From VRUE01 sp963697695 (GTDB lineage Bacteria; Actinomycetota; Thermoleophilia; Solirubrobacterales; 70-9): 64,000 nucleotides of DNA. Under the pieces are notes generated by a model that ran no database searches, had not been told where the DNA came from, and saw only the letters and a list, made by a program, of their open reading frames with translations. The translations under genes and the position numbers were made by a program. Location of the stretch: the NCBI GenBank assembly GCA_963697695.1, contig OY969094.1, positions 2,480,001-2,544,000 of the forward strand, read 5' to 3'. Of this stretch, positions 1-8,255 are shown piece after piece (position 1 is the first letter of the stretch; each line of letters starts with the position of its first letter).

Positions 1-1
1 G

Positions 2-247
2 CACCCGCTCACCGTTCTGCGCGGCCAGACGGTCGCCCTCACGGTCCCCACCTGGGCGCCGATGTTCGCCTTCAACGTCACCGAGGAAGAAACCTGGCGC
101 GGCAGCCGCCTCTCCGGCCAGTGCTCGGAGCCCGCCGACATCCAGGCCGGCCACCCCCAGCAGGGCGTAGGCAAAACCAAGACCTACGGCTGCTACTACT
201 CCAACGCCCGCCTGCTCTACACGGCCACGCTCGTCAAGCAGCCGTAG
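2..247 (+). CDS. C-terminal fragment of a secreted or surface protein (5' end outside window)
   Basis: The reading frame is open from the first complete codon of the window to a TAG at 245-247, giving about 81 residues of a protein whose start lies upstream. The fragment is rich in Val, Thr and aromatic residues in short alternating stretches, as in an extracellular beta-sandwich domain. It has two cysteines that could form a disulfide (in SGQCSEP and YGCYYS). I do not recognise a family. An internal ATG at 62 is in frame but is unlikely to be the true start, because coding-like sequence continues upstream of it. The function is unknown. Confidence 0.5.
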   Translation, partial: HPLTVLRGQTVALTVPTWAPMFAFNVTEEETWRGSRLSGQCSEPADIQAGHPQQGVGKTKTYGCYYSNARLLYTATLVKQP

Positions 248-385
248 CGTTTCCCGGCGCGGCTCGAGCACCAAGATGTGACATCCGACGCAACCTGCGC
301 GCGCCGTGGGCGGTCAACGTCGTGGCGTGCCCGCACTCAGTCTCGGTCTGTCAGTCGTCTCGTTCATCCCGCGAGTCGAGGACCC

Positions 386-580
386 ATGGCCGGACAGCAT
401 GGCCTCGACTTTCCCTTTGTCCTGTCGGGTTCCTTTGCCGTCGTGGCGGGCGTTCTCAATGCCCGTGCGACGACAGCGCGGCGCGATCAAGCGGTCCGCC
501 GTGCCGGTATGCGCGGATTTCTGTTCGGGGTGGCGATGTACGCAGTCGGACTGGCGATTCAGGTAGGATCGAACCTATGA
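386..580 (+). CDS. Small membrane protein, 64 aa
   Basis: This is a 64-residue protein of unknown function with two predicted membrane segments, one around FVLSGSFAVVAGVL (residues 11-24) and one around GFLFGVAMYAVGLAIQV (44-60). They are separated by a basic loop rich in Arg. I chose the ATG at 386 because a GAGGA sequence lies just upstream and the hydrophobic segment begins soon after; longer in-frame extensions are Arg-rich and not protein-like. Its stop overlaps the start of the next small membrane gene by four bases (ATGA, 577-580), which suggests translational coupling and a joint role. No family was recognised. Confidence 0.5.
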   Translation: MAGQHGLDFPFVLSGSFAVVAGVLNARATTARRDQAVRRAGMRGFLFGVAMYAVGLAIQVGSNL

Positions 581-831
581 AATGTTTTGTCGGAAACGGA
601 TTGCTGCAGGACCTCAGAAGCGAGTGGTGGCGAGCGACGGTCCTGCTGGTCTTGACTCTGGTGGCGGCCGGGGTCACCCAGACCGGAGTCGGAGGCATCT
701 ACCTCTTCGCGATCGGCTTCATGACGATCGCCCTTCTGATCGACCGCCGCAGAGAATCTGCTTCCAAGGTCGTCCGATCAAGCAGATCAAGGACGCAGCG
801 AGCGAAGCGTGCTCCGCACGTGAGCGAGTGA
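577..831 (+). CDS. Small membrane protein, 84 aa, coupled to the preceding gene
   Basis: An 84-residue protein that starts inside the stop codon of the upstream small membrane gene (ATGA overlap). It has two hydrophobic stretches (about residues 19-35 and 40-55) and a strongly basic C-terminal tail rich in Arg, Lys and Ser, which would lie in the cytoplasm under the positive-inside rule. No catalytic motif or known domain is visible. The four-base overlap and matching topology suggest that the two proteins work together, perhaps as a two-part membrane complex, but this is inference. The basic tail may partly be non-conserved sequence. Confidence 0.45.
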   Translation: MKCFVGNGLLQDLRSEWWRATVLLVLTLVAAGVTQTGVGGIYLFAIGFMTIALLIDRRRESASKVVRSSRSRTQRAKRAPHVSE

Positions 832-861
832 GGACGCGGAGATGCGCCGAATCGGGCGGCC

Positions 862-1125
862 TTAGAGCGCTTCTTGGCGGAGGCCGCAGTGGGAGCAGTC
901 GCTGACGTCGAGGCCGATCAGCTGGTCGCAGCGGCGGCAGGCGCGGAGGTTGTCCGGCGTGCGGGGGAGGGAAGAGGGCGAGGGGGCGAGCGGCAGCACC
1001 ATCGCCACCGGCTCCATCTCCTCGCCGGTCTCGCGGTCGAGGTAGACGCTGCCGGGCTCGGCGTGGGCGATCGCCTCGCGGCCCGAGGCCCGAGCGCGCA
1101 TCCGGTAGAGCTGCCTCTCATTCAT
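862..1125 (-). CDS. Small zinc-ribbon protein
   Basis: An 87-residue protein ending in a compact zinc-ribbon with two CxxC knuckles: C63-x2-C66 (ACRRCDQL) and C77-x2-C80 (DCSHCGLR). The four cysteines would bind one zinc ion. The N-terminal half carries a charged stretch with two acidic runs and no recognised domain. I start it at the ATG giving MNERQLYR. A longer in-frame start seven codons upstream exists, but it adds a stretch that does not look conserved. The gene is transcribed away from the glycosyltransferase at 1232. The role is unknown; such ribbons often bind nucleic acid or protein partners. Confidence 0.5.
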   Translation of the reverse strand: MNERQLYRMRARASGREAIAHAEPGSVYLDRETGEEMEPVAMVLPLAPSPSSLPRTPDNLRACRRCDQLIGLDVSDCSHCGLRQEAL

Positions 1126-1231
1126 CGAACCGGCACAATAATGCACCCGCCGCCCCCGGACGCGGGAGCGGATGCCTGTCCATCTCTGATTCTTCAGGCA
1201 TCCGCGGGAGCAGAGGAGGCGGCGGCTATCT

Positions 1232-2572
1232 ATGCGCGTCCTCCTCTTCCATGGCTACATGCTGCGCGGCACCGGCAGCAACATCTATAACGCCAATCTC
1301 TCCCAGGCTCTCGCCCGGCTCGGTCACGAAGTCCATCTCCTCTGCCAAGACCGCGAGGTCCGGCTCGAGGGCGTGCAGATCCACAACCCGGACATTCACG
1401 GCCTGCTTCCGGTCTACGTCAAGGATCCCTACGAGGGCTTCGAGGTCAAGGCCTTTCCCGAGCTCACCGACGAGGAGCTCAACCGCTACATCGATGCCAA
1501 CGTAGAGGCGGTTCGGCGAGTCGCCGATGAGGCCGGCGGCATCGACCTTGCCCTCGCCAATCACTTGGTCATGGCCCCGGCGATCCTCGCCCGCGCCGAC
1601 ATCGCCCCTTTCGCGGCCAAGATCCACGGCTCAGCTCTCGAGTACACGGTCAAGCCGCACCCCCGTTTCCTTCCTTACGCGGAAGAAGGCATGAAGGCCG
1701 CCTCCGGCGTTCTCGTCGGGTCACGGCATACGGCGGAGTCCCTTTGGGCGGCCCTTCCGGACGTACGGGATCTCGAGGCGAAGACTCGTCTTGGTCCTCC
1801 CGGCGTCGACACGGAGGCGTTCCGGCCACAGGAGACGGCCCGTTCGGCCCGGATCGTCTTCGTCGGGAAGCTGATCGTGTCGAAGGGAGTCGACCTGCTC
1901 TTGGCCGCGTGGCCGTTGGTCAAGGCGAAGCATCCCGAGGCGCGACTGGAGATCGCCGGATACGGGGAGTACGAGGCGGGATTGCGAAGACTGCTGGCAG
2001 CGCTGGAGGTAGGTGACCTCGACGACGCTCGCGAGGTGGCGCGGCTGGGACGCGGTCTCGAGGGCGGGGAGGAGGAGCCGCTGGCGATTCTCTCCGCCTT
2101 CCTGGCCGATCCGCCGGCGGACTATGCCGAGGCAGCGCGGAGCTCGGCAGGCTCGGTCGAGTTCATCGGCAGGCTTGAGCACGACGAGGTGGCGGAGCTG
2201 CTGCCGGGCGCCGAGGCGCTGGTGATGCCGAGCACCTTCCCCGAGGCGTTCGGCATGGTCGCTGCCGAGGCAGCTGCCTGCGGGGCACTGCCGGTCTCTG
2301 CCGGGCACTCGGGGATGCTCGAGGTTTCGCGCCAACTGGCCGTCGATCTGCCTGCGGAGATCGGGCGCCTGACCTCGTTTCCGGTCGAGGCCGGGGCGGT
2401 GGAGGCGATCGCCGAGCGCCTCCACGCGTGGCTGGCCCTGCCCGCGCAGGAGAGGGACGAGGCGCGCGCCCAGCTCGTCGAGACCACGCGACGGCTCTGG
2501 AGCTGGGAGGGCGTCGCCCGCGGCGCGATCGCTGCCTCACGAGGCGACCTTGACCGTCTGCCGCTTGCATAG
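1232..2572 (+). CDS. Glycosyltransferase family 4 (GT-B fold)
   Basis: A 446-residue GT4-type glycosyltransferase that would move a sugar from a nucleotide-sugar donor to a lipid or polysaccharide acceptor at the cytoplasmic face of the membrane. The N-terminal Rossmann domain has the glycine-rich GTGSNIY loop (residues 13-19). The C-terminal domain starts near FVGKLIVSKGVDLL (210-223) and carries the EX7E donor-site motif EAFGMVAAE (338-346). An insertion of about 50 acidic residues (260-310) lies between these C-terminal motifs. The gene ends 15 bases before ctaC and probably shares its transcript, an uncommon pairing. The acceptor cannot be predicted from sequence. Confidence 0.85.
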   Translation: MRVLLFHGYMLRGTGSNIYNANLSQALARLGHEVHLLCQDREVRLEGVQIHNPDIHGLLPVYVKDPYEGFEVKAFPELTDEELNRYIDANVEAVRRVADEAGGIDLALANHLVMAPAILARADIAPFAAKIHGSALEYTVKPHPRFLPYAEEGMKAASGVLVGSRHTAESLWAALPDVRDLEAKTRLGPPGVDTEAFRPQETARSARIVFVGKLIVSKGVDLLLAAWPLVKAKHPEARLEIAGYGEYEAGLRRLLAALEVGDLDDAREVARLGRGLEGGEEEPLAILSAFLADPPADYAEAARSSAGSVEFIGRLEHDEVAELLPGAEALVMPSTFPEAFGMVAAEAAACGALPVSAGHSGMLEVSRQLAVDLPAEIGRLTSFPVEAGAVEAIAERLHAWLALPAQERDEARAQLVETTRRLWSWEGVARGAIAASRGDLDRLPLA

Positions 2573-2587
2573 AATGCGCCCCCGCCG

Positions 2588-3379
2588 ATGATTGGCCGCC
2601 TCCCGATAGCGAAGATGCTCGCTGCCACAGTTGCGCTCACCGCCGTGATTTCGGCGGTAATGCTGCCGATCAACTGGGACGGCCAGCAGGCCTCGACGGC
2701 GGCGCCGAAGATCGATCACCTGCTCGACGTGATGATCGTCCTCTCGGCTTTCGTCTTCGCGCTGGTGATGGTGATGCTCTTCTACGCGCTGTGGAAATTC
2801 AAAGCCAAGCCCGGCGACGAGTCCGACGGCGAGCCGATCCACGGCAACACCCGGCTCGAGGTCGCCTGGACGATCATCCCGACGATCATCGTCCTCTTCG
2901 GCGCCGGCTACAGCTGGAAGGTGCTGGACGAAATCGAGGAGCCGGTCAAAAACCCGCTCACGGTCCAGGTCTTCTCACAGCAGTTCGCCTGGAGCTTCGG
3001 CTATCCGGGCAAGGACAACGTCTGGTCAGAGGGCGAGCTGCACGTGCCACTTGATCGTCAGGTCCATTTCAAGATGCACGCCCAGGACGTAATCCACTCC
3101 TTCTGGGTGCCCGAGTGGCGGATCAAGAAGGACAACGTTCCCGGCATCACGACGACGGCGATCGTCACCCCGGACAAGGCCGGCACCTACCAGCTGGTCT
3201 GCACCGAGCTCTGCGGCTTCGGCCACACGACCATGCGCGCGACGGTCGTCGTCGAGCCTCCGGCTGAGTTCCGCAAATGGGTGGCCGGCCTCGATCAGAA
3301 AGTTCCGGAACCGCTGATGCAGTCGATTCTCGAGGACACAGAGACCGACCCGATCCCGCTGGGAAGCGGCGGGGCATAA
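2588..3379 (+). CDS. ctaC: Cytochrome c oxidase subunit II
   Basis: A 263-residue subunit II of an aa3-type oxidase. It accepts electrons from cytochrome c at its binuclear CuA centre and passes them to heme a of subunit I. Two transmembrane helices (about residues 8-27 and 45-68) are followed by an extracytoplasmic cupredoxin domain. All CuA ligands are present: H170 and the CTELCGFGHTTM block giving C205, E207 (backbone), C209, H213 and M216. There is no fused cytochrome c domain, unlike many caa3 enzymes. The gene is followed after 13 bases by ctaD. Compare the degenerate paralogue at 14592-15290, where most of these ligands are missing. Confidence 0.97.
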   Translation: MIGRLPIAKMLAATVALTAVISAVMLPINWDGQQASTAAPKIDHLLDVMIVLSAFVFALVMVMLFYALWKFKAKPGDESDGEPIHGNTRLEVAWTIIPTIIVLFGAGYSWKVLDEIEEPVKNPLTVQVFSQQFAWSFGYPGKDNVWSEGELHVPLDRQVHFKMHAQDVIHSFWVPEWRIKKDNVPGITTTAIVTPDKAGTYQLVCTELCGFGHTTMRATVVVEPPAEFRKWVAGLDQKVPEPLMQSILEDTETDPIPLGSGGA

Positions 3380-3392
3380 TGGAGAGCTTCTG

Positions 3393-5300
3393 ATGGCTGC
3401 TGCAATCAAGCAACCGGGGTGGATCCGGGGACTGCTCGGCGCAATCTTCGCCGGGGCCTTCGGCTTCGGCCTGGTGATCGTTCTGCGCGAGATCTCCGGC
3501 CTGCCCGCATTCCAGACCGAGCAGACGGGCTACCCGCACGTCGTCGTACCCCTGATCACGGCCCCGCTCGGCTTCCTCGCCGGCTTCGGCTGCTTCGACT
3601 ACTGGGTGCGCTGGGCGGTCGGCGCGCCGACGATCCCCGAGGACCACTCCCAGCACGGCGCCAAGAGCTGGAAGGACTACTTCCGCTTCAACACCGATCA
3701 CAAGGTGATCGGGATCCAGTACGTCGTCACCACCTTCTTCTTCTTCTTCATCGGCGGCCTGATGGCGATGCTGATCCGGGCCGAGCTGGCCCAGCCCGGC
3801 ACCCAGATCGTCGACGCCGCCACCTACAACAGCCTCTTCTCCACCCACGCGGTGCTGATGATCTTCGTCTTCGTGATCCCGGTCTTCGCCGGGCTCGCGA
3901 ACTACGTGCTGCCGCTGATGATCGGCGCGCCGGACATGGCCTTCCCGCGGCTCAACGCGCTCAGCTTCTGGATGCTGCCGCTTGCCGGCCTGCTCTTCAT
4001 CGGCAGCTTCCTCGCTCCCGGCGGCGCCTTCGACACCGGCTGGACCGGCTACGCGCCGCTCTCGACCGGGGCACCGCTGGGACAGTCGTTCTTCAACCTC
4101 GGCGTGCAGTTCGCCGGCGCCTCCTCGATCGCCACCGCTCTGAACTTCCTTGTGACGATCATCACTATGCGTGCGCCCGGAATGACCTTCTGGCGCATGC
4201 CGCTGCTCGTCTGGGCCAACCTCTCGACCTCGCTGCTGGTCGTCGCCGCGACCCCGTTCATCGCCGGCGTCCAGTTCATGGTCCTCTTCGATCGCGCTCT
4301 CGGCACCCAGTTCTTCGAGCCTCTGGGCGGGGGCGACGTGATCAGCTACCAGCACATCTTCTGGTTCTACTCGCACCCGGCCGTCTACATCATGATGCTG
4401 CCCGGATTCGGGATCATCTCCGAGGTCATCTCGACCCATGCGCGCAAGCCGATCTTCGGCTACAGGCTGATGGCGCTGGCACTGATCGGGATCGTCGTGC
4501 TCAGCTACTCGGTCTGGGCCCACCACATGTTCGTCGCCGGCATGTTCAGCTGGCTGCGGGTGCCGATGATGATCACGACGCTGCTGATCGCGGTGCCGAC
4601 CGGGATCAAGATCTTCTCCTGGCTGGGGACGCTCTACTTCGGCAAGATCCATACCTACTCGACGGCGATGCTGTTCGCGCTCGCCTTCATCGTCACCTTC
4701 ACGATCGGCGGGATCAGCGGCGTGATGCTGGGCATGGTGCCGATCGACATCCACGTCTCCGACACCTACTTCATCGTCGCCCACATCCACTTCGTGCTCT
4801 TCGGCGGCTCGGTCTTCACGATCTTCGCCGGCGTCTACCACTGGTTCCCGAAGATGACCGGGCGGATGTACGACGAGAGGCTCGGCCGGGTGCACTTCTG
4901 GGGCACGCTCTTCGGCACCTGGCTCACCTTCATCCCGATGCACTGGGTTGGGATGGACGGCATGCCACGCCGCGTCGCCGACTACGCGACCCAGTTCGGC
5001 GAGTGGAACCTCCTGATCAGCTTCGGCGCCTTCACCCTCGGTGTCTGTCAGCTGGTCTTCCTCTACAACATGGTCATCAGCTGGCGCTACGGCCCGCGTG
5101 CGGAGGCGAACCCGTGGCGGGCGAACACGATCGAGTGGCAGGTCTCTTCGCCACCGCCGATCTTCAACTTCGACGAGATCCCGCGGGTCGTCGGTGGGCC
5201 ATATGAGTTCGGTGTTCCCGGCGCTCGCCACGCGATCATGGGTGGCGACGAAGCCGAGGCTCCCGTAGAGCAGAAGCCGACCGTGGTGGGGTCGACGTGA
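3393..5300 (+). CDS. ctaD: Cytochrome c oxidase subunit I, A2 type, with N-terminal membrane extension
   Basis: The 635-residue catalytic subunit that reduces oxygen to water and pumps protons. The metal ligands are all present: H152 and H466 (low-spin heme a), H464 (heme a3), and H328, H377 and H378 (CuB). The Tyr cross-linked to a CuB His is Y332. The motif YSHPAVY lacks the Glu of A1 enzymes and has the Tyr-Ser pair, which marks the A2 subfamily. D181 and K406 mark the proton-channel regions. About 95 residues with two extra hydrophobic segments precede the conserved core, longer than in most family members. Its stop overlaps the next gene (GTGA). Confidence 0.97.
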   Translation: MAAAIKQPGWIRGLLGAIFAGAFGFGLVIVLREISGLPAFQTEQTGYPHVVVPLITAPLGFLAGFGCFDYWVRWAVGAPTIPEDHSQHGAKSWKDYFRFNTDHKVIGIQYVVTTFFFFFIGGLMAMLIRAELAQPGTQIVDAATYNSLFSTHAVLMIFVFVIPVFAGLANYVLPLMIGAPDMAFPRLNALSFWMLPLAGLLFIGSFLAPGGAFDTGWTGYAPLSTGAPLGQSFFNLGVQFAGASSIATALNFLVTIITMRAPGMTFWRMPLLVWANLSTSLLVVAATPFIAGVQFMVLFDRALGTQFFEPLGGGDVISYQHIFWFYSHPAVYIMMLPGFGIISEVISTHARKPIFGYRLMALALIGIVVLSYSVWAHHMFVAGMFSWLRVPMMITTLLIAVPTGIKIFSWLGTLYFGKIHTYSTAMLFALAFIVTFTIGGISGVMLGMVPIDIHVSDTYFIVAHIHFVLFGGSVFTIFAGVYHWFPKMTGRMYDERLGRVHFWGTLFGTWLTFIPMHWVGMDGMPRRVADYATQFGEWNLLISFGAFTLGVCQLVFLYNMVISWRYGPRAEANPWRANTIEWQVSSPPPIFNFDEIPRVVGGPYEFGVPGARHAIMGGDEAEAPVEQKPTVVGST

Positions 5301-6172
5301 ACGAGGCTTCCGAGGCTCGCCCCCTGCTGGTCTTCCTCAACGAGGTTGCCGGGGGACGCAAGCTCCTGCAGGCGGTCGGCGAGCGGGCCGAGAAGGTCCC
5401 CTTCGTCGCCGTCGCCGCGCCGCAGAACCAGCCAGCGGTCGGCCAGCTGATCGACTCCGGCGAACTGCGCGACGCCGCTCGCGCCCGAGTCGAGGTGACG
5501 ATGTCGATTCTCTCCGAGTACGGAATCGAATCGGTCGGCGAGGTGATGGACGTCGACCCGGCCCTGGCGCTCGATGACGCCGTCCGCGCTCATGAGCCGG
5601 GCGAGGTATTGCTCTCCTGCCTCGTCGAGACGCGCTTTGGGATTACCCGCAAGGACCTGGTCGAGTGGGCCCGCGGACGCTTCGAGCCGGATGTCGCCGT
5701 CACCCATATTCCGGTGCGGATCGAAGACGACTCGATCAGCTGGGAGGTCAACCACACCCTCGTCGTCGCGACCCAGACGGTTGCGGCGCCGGAACTCGTC
5801 AGTCGCCTCAAGGAGCGCGCCGCCGGTCACCCCCATCGCTACACGATCGTCTGTCCCCGCTCGGAGGACGTCTCCGAGGCCGAGATCGTCCGCGACCTGG
5901 CCTCGACTCTCGCCGAGCTCTACCGCGCCGACATCGATGGGACGGGGCAGCCGATGAGCCCAGATCCCTTCCACGCCGTTCAGAACGCGATCGAGCACTA
6001 CCGGATCGATGAGGTGTTGATCTCCACCTTCGCCGGCGAGACTTCGCGCTGGCTCGAGGAGGACCTGATCGGGAGGGTCCGCGAGATCACCGACAAGCAG
6101 GTCGAGCACCTCGAGGTCGGCCGTCCCGCCGCGGCCGTTGCCGCCGCCGTGGCCGAGGGAGAGGAGGCCTAG
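5297..6172 (+). CDS. Tandem UspA-like protein embedded in the oxidase operon
   Basis: A 291-residue soluble protein made of two repeats that look like universal-stress-protein (UspA, alpha/beta) folds. Repeat one runs about 8-130 and begins RPLLVFLNEV; repeat two runs about 150-275 and begins HTLVVATQTV. The end of repeat two, DEVLISTFAGETSRWLEEDL, closely matches the protein at 8256-8906. A related, more divergent copy lies at 42651-43250. No clear ATP-binding G-2x-G-9x-G signature is visible, so nucleotide binding is uncertain. It starts with GTG inside the stop of ctaD and sits between subunits I and III, so it is co-translated with the oxidase. A regulatory or assembly role is inference. 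Confidence 0.75.
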   Translation: MNEASEARPLLVFLNEVAGGRKLLQAVGERAEKVPFVAVAAPQNQPAVGQLIDSGELRDAARARVEVTMSILSEYGIESVGEVMDVDPALALDDAVRAHEPGEVLLSCLVETRFGITRKDLVEWARGRFEPDVAVTHIPVRIEDDSISWEVNHTLVVATQTVAAPELVSRLKERAAGHPHRYTIVCPRSEDVSEAEIVRDLASTLAELYRADIDGTGQPMSPDPFHAVQNAIEHYRIDEVLISTFAGETSRWLEEDLIGRVREITDKQVEHLEVGRPAAAVAAAVAEGEEA

Positions 6173-6332
6173 TGCCGACTCACGCGAGTACGCCCCGTTC
6201 TGACGGCATCTGGACGCGTCTGGCGGCGTCCAGCGAACTCGTCGATGCGCTGCATCGCCTTCGTTCACCAGACTTGCCGGCCACGTCCAGCCACTCGTCA
6301 GAGCCGGGCCGTACCCACGGGAGGCGGCACTG

Positions 6333-6956
6333 ATGGAGAGCGCAGCCGTAGCCGTGGGCCACGCTCACGAAGAGCACCACGGGCCGCCGGAGGCGCACGA
6401 GAGCTCGCGGATCGACCGGCAGACGCTCGGCATCCTGCTCTTCATCGTCTCCGAGGTGATGCTGTTCGGTGCTTTTTTCGCTGCGTACTTCTTCCTCCGT
6501 GTGGTTGTCGATCCACCCAGCTGGCCACCCGAGCCCTTCGAGCTGCCGGTCGCCGTCGCCGGCATCAACACGGCGATCCTCGTCTCGTCGAGCTTCACCG
6601 TCCACTACGCCCTCGAGTCGATCAGGCGGGGTAACCACCGGGGGTTGAAGTTGGGCCTGGTCCTGACCTGGCTGCTCGGCGCGACCTTCCTCTTCATCCA
6701 GGTCAACGAGTACGTCCACATCGGCTTCAGCGCCCGCGATCTCGGCTTCGGCTCGATCTTCTACAGCCTCACCGGCCTGCACGGCGCCCACGTCTTCGTC
6801 GGCCTGCTGCTGCTCAGCTTCGCCACCATCCGCGCCTTCCGCGGCCACTTCGGCCCCGAGGCCAAGGACCACCTCGGCGTCGAGGTGCCAGGCATCTACT
6901 GGCACTTCGTCGACGTGATGTGGATCGTCGTCTACACGACGGTCTACATCCTCTAG
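6333..6956 (+). CDS. ctaE: Cytochrome c oxidase subunit III
   Basis: A 207-residue subunit III with five predicted membrane helices, typical of the short bacterial form. Conserved features include the early LFIVSEVMLFGAFFAAYFF helix with its Glu, and SLTGLHGAHVFVGLL near residues 145-160. The C-terminus, HFVDVMWIVVYTTVYIL, is characteristic of the family. It stabilises subunit I and keeps the proton-pumping path active. A 160-bp gap separates it from the UspA-like gene, with a GGAGG sequence just before the ATG. The preceding sequence contains a GGACGC/GCGTCC inverted repeat that may shape the mRNA. Confidence 0.96.
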   Translation: MESAAVAVGHAHEEHHGPPEAHESSRIDRQTLGILLFIVSEVMLFGAFFAAYFFLRVVVDPPSWPPEPFELPVAVAGINTAILVSSSFTVHYALESIRRGNHRGLKLGLVLTWLLGATFLFIQVNEYVHIGFSARDLGFGSIFYSLTGLHGAHVFVGLLLLSFATIRAFRGHFGPEAKDHLGVEVPGIYWHFVDVMWIVVYTTVYIL

Positions 6957-7078
6957 CGCCCGCCGACCGGTTCGTTTTTCCCATCGGGTGGTTCGTTGTC
7001 CCAAGTTGCGGATTTCGATCCTGAAGCACACAGTGAGATTTGATTGTTCGATCTCTTTTGATGTACGGTGCGGCCGCG

Positions 7079-8194
7079 ATGAGGATTGCCTCCTACAACG
7101 TCGAGAACATGTTCCGGCGGCCCAAGGCCCTCCACGACCCGAAAACGGGCAAAGCCAACCAGCAGGTACTGAATGCCTACGCAGCGCTGACGCAGCTGCT
7201 CGAGCAAGAGTCCTACGAAGGTGATCAGAAAGAGATCCTCAAACGACTGAACGAACTCGGGCTCGAAAAAGCCGACGAAAACGAGTTCGCGGTTTTGCGC
7301 TTGATCCGGGGCCATCTGCTCCGACGCCCCCGCGATCGCAAAAAACCGGTGGAAGTCATCGCCAAAGGCCGCGACGATTGGACCGGCTGGGTAGAGCTGA
7401 AAAAGGAAGTCATCGACGCGGAGGCGACCCGGAACACGGCGGCAGTGATGGCGGAGGTGGACCCGGACGTGCTGGCTCTCGTCGAGGTGGAGGACCGTCC
7501 GACGCTGGAGCGCTTCAACGAATACGTGCTGAAACAGGTCACCGACAAAGCGGGCACGGCCTGGCAGTTCGACAACGCGATGCTGATCGACGGCAACGAC
7601 GAGCGGGGCATCGACGTCGGCATCCTCAGCAAGGACGGCTTTCCGATCGGCAAGATGCGTAGCCACGTGAACGACGAGGAGAAAGGCAACACCGTCTTCA
7701 GCCGCGACTGCGCTGAGTACGAGGTTCCGACCCCCGACGGCGGTTCGCTGCTGCTGATGGTCAACCATTTCAAGTCGCAGCGGGGCGGCGGCCAGGCGAG
7801 GCGCAAACTGCAAGCCGAACGGGTGGCGAAAATCTACAAAGAGCGGCGTGGCGAAGGCTGGGACCGCATCGTGGTTGCCGGCGATCTCAACGACACGCCG
7901 AAAGGTGGGACGCTCGATCCCCTGCTTGCCAAAACGGACCTGAAAGACGCCGGCGCCCACAAAGGCTTCGTCTGGGGAGAGCGCAACGGCACCTATGACA
8001 CCGGGAACGACCAGTTCGACTACCTCCTGCTCTCTCCCGTTCTCTCCAAACGCTTCAAAGCCGGGGGCATCAATCGCAAAGGCATTTGGCACGGCCCGAA
8101 AGTGAAAAATCCCTGGGCGATGCTGCCGACGCTGACGAAACCGGATCAGGCGGCCTCCGATCACGCAGCGATCTGGGTCGAGCTGGATATCTGA
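7079..8194 (+). CDS. Endonuclease/exonuclease/phosphatase (EEP) family protein
   Basis: A 371-residue metal-dependent phosphoesterase of the DNase I-like EEP superfamily. The diagnostic motifs are in order: IASYNVENMF at the N-terminus, VDPDVLALVEVED (catalytic Glu), VVAGDLNDTPKG (metal and phosphate binding Asp/Asn) and the terminal SDHAAIWVEL. I place the start at the ATG giving MRIASYNVENMF, because the superfamily begins there; an in-frame start 13 codons upstream adds unrelated residues. The substrate could be DNA or a phosphorylated lipid or sugar and cannot be told from sequence. Lys is often encoded by AAA here, unlike the AAG preference of the flanking oxidase genes, which may point to separate origin. 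Confidence 0.85.
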   Translation: MRIASYNVENMFRRPKALHDPKTGKANQQVLNAYAALTQLLEQESYEGDQKEILKRLNELGLEKADENEFAVLRLIRGHLLRRPRDRKKPVEVIAKGRDDWTGWVELKKEVIDAEATRNTAAVMAEVDPDVLALVEVEDRPTLERFNEYVLKQVTDKAGTAWQFDNAMLIDGNDERGIDVGILSKDGFPIGKMRSHVNDEEKGNTVFSRDCAEYEVPTPDGGSLLLMVNHFKSQRGGGQARRKLQAERVAKIYKERRGEGWDRIVVAGDLNDTPKGGTLDPLLAKTDLKDAGAHKGFVWGERNGTYDTGNDQFDYLLLSPVLSKRFKAGGINRKGIWHGPKVKNPWAMLPTLTKPDQAASDHAAIWVELDI

Positions 8195-8255
8195 CTGACG
8201 CTGGATATCTCCAGCGGTCCTTTGAATTTTCGCGTCTCCGGGTAAGACTGGAGGC

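Noticed and set aside
3165..5231. Very long open frame on the reverse strand opposite ctaD (688 codons)
   Set aside because: It is antisense to a clearly conserved oxidase gene and reads as low-complexity Asp/Glu/Arg/His sequence. In high-GC DNA such frames arise by codon bias.
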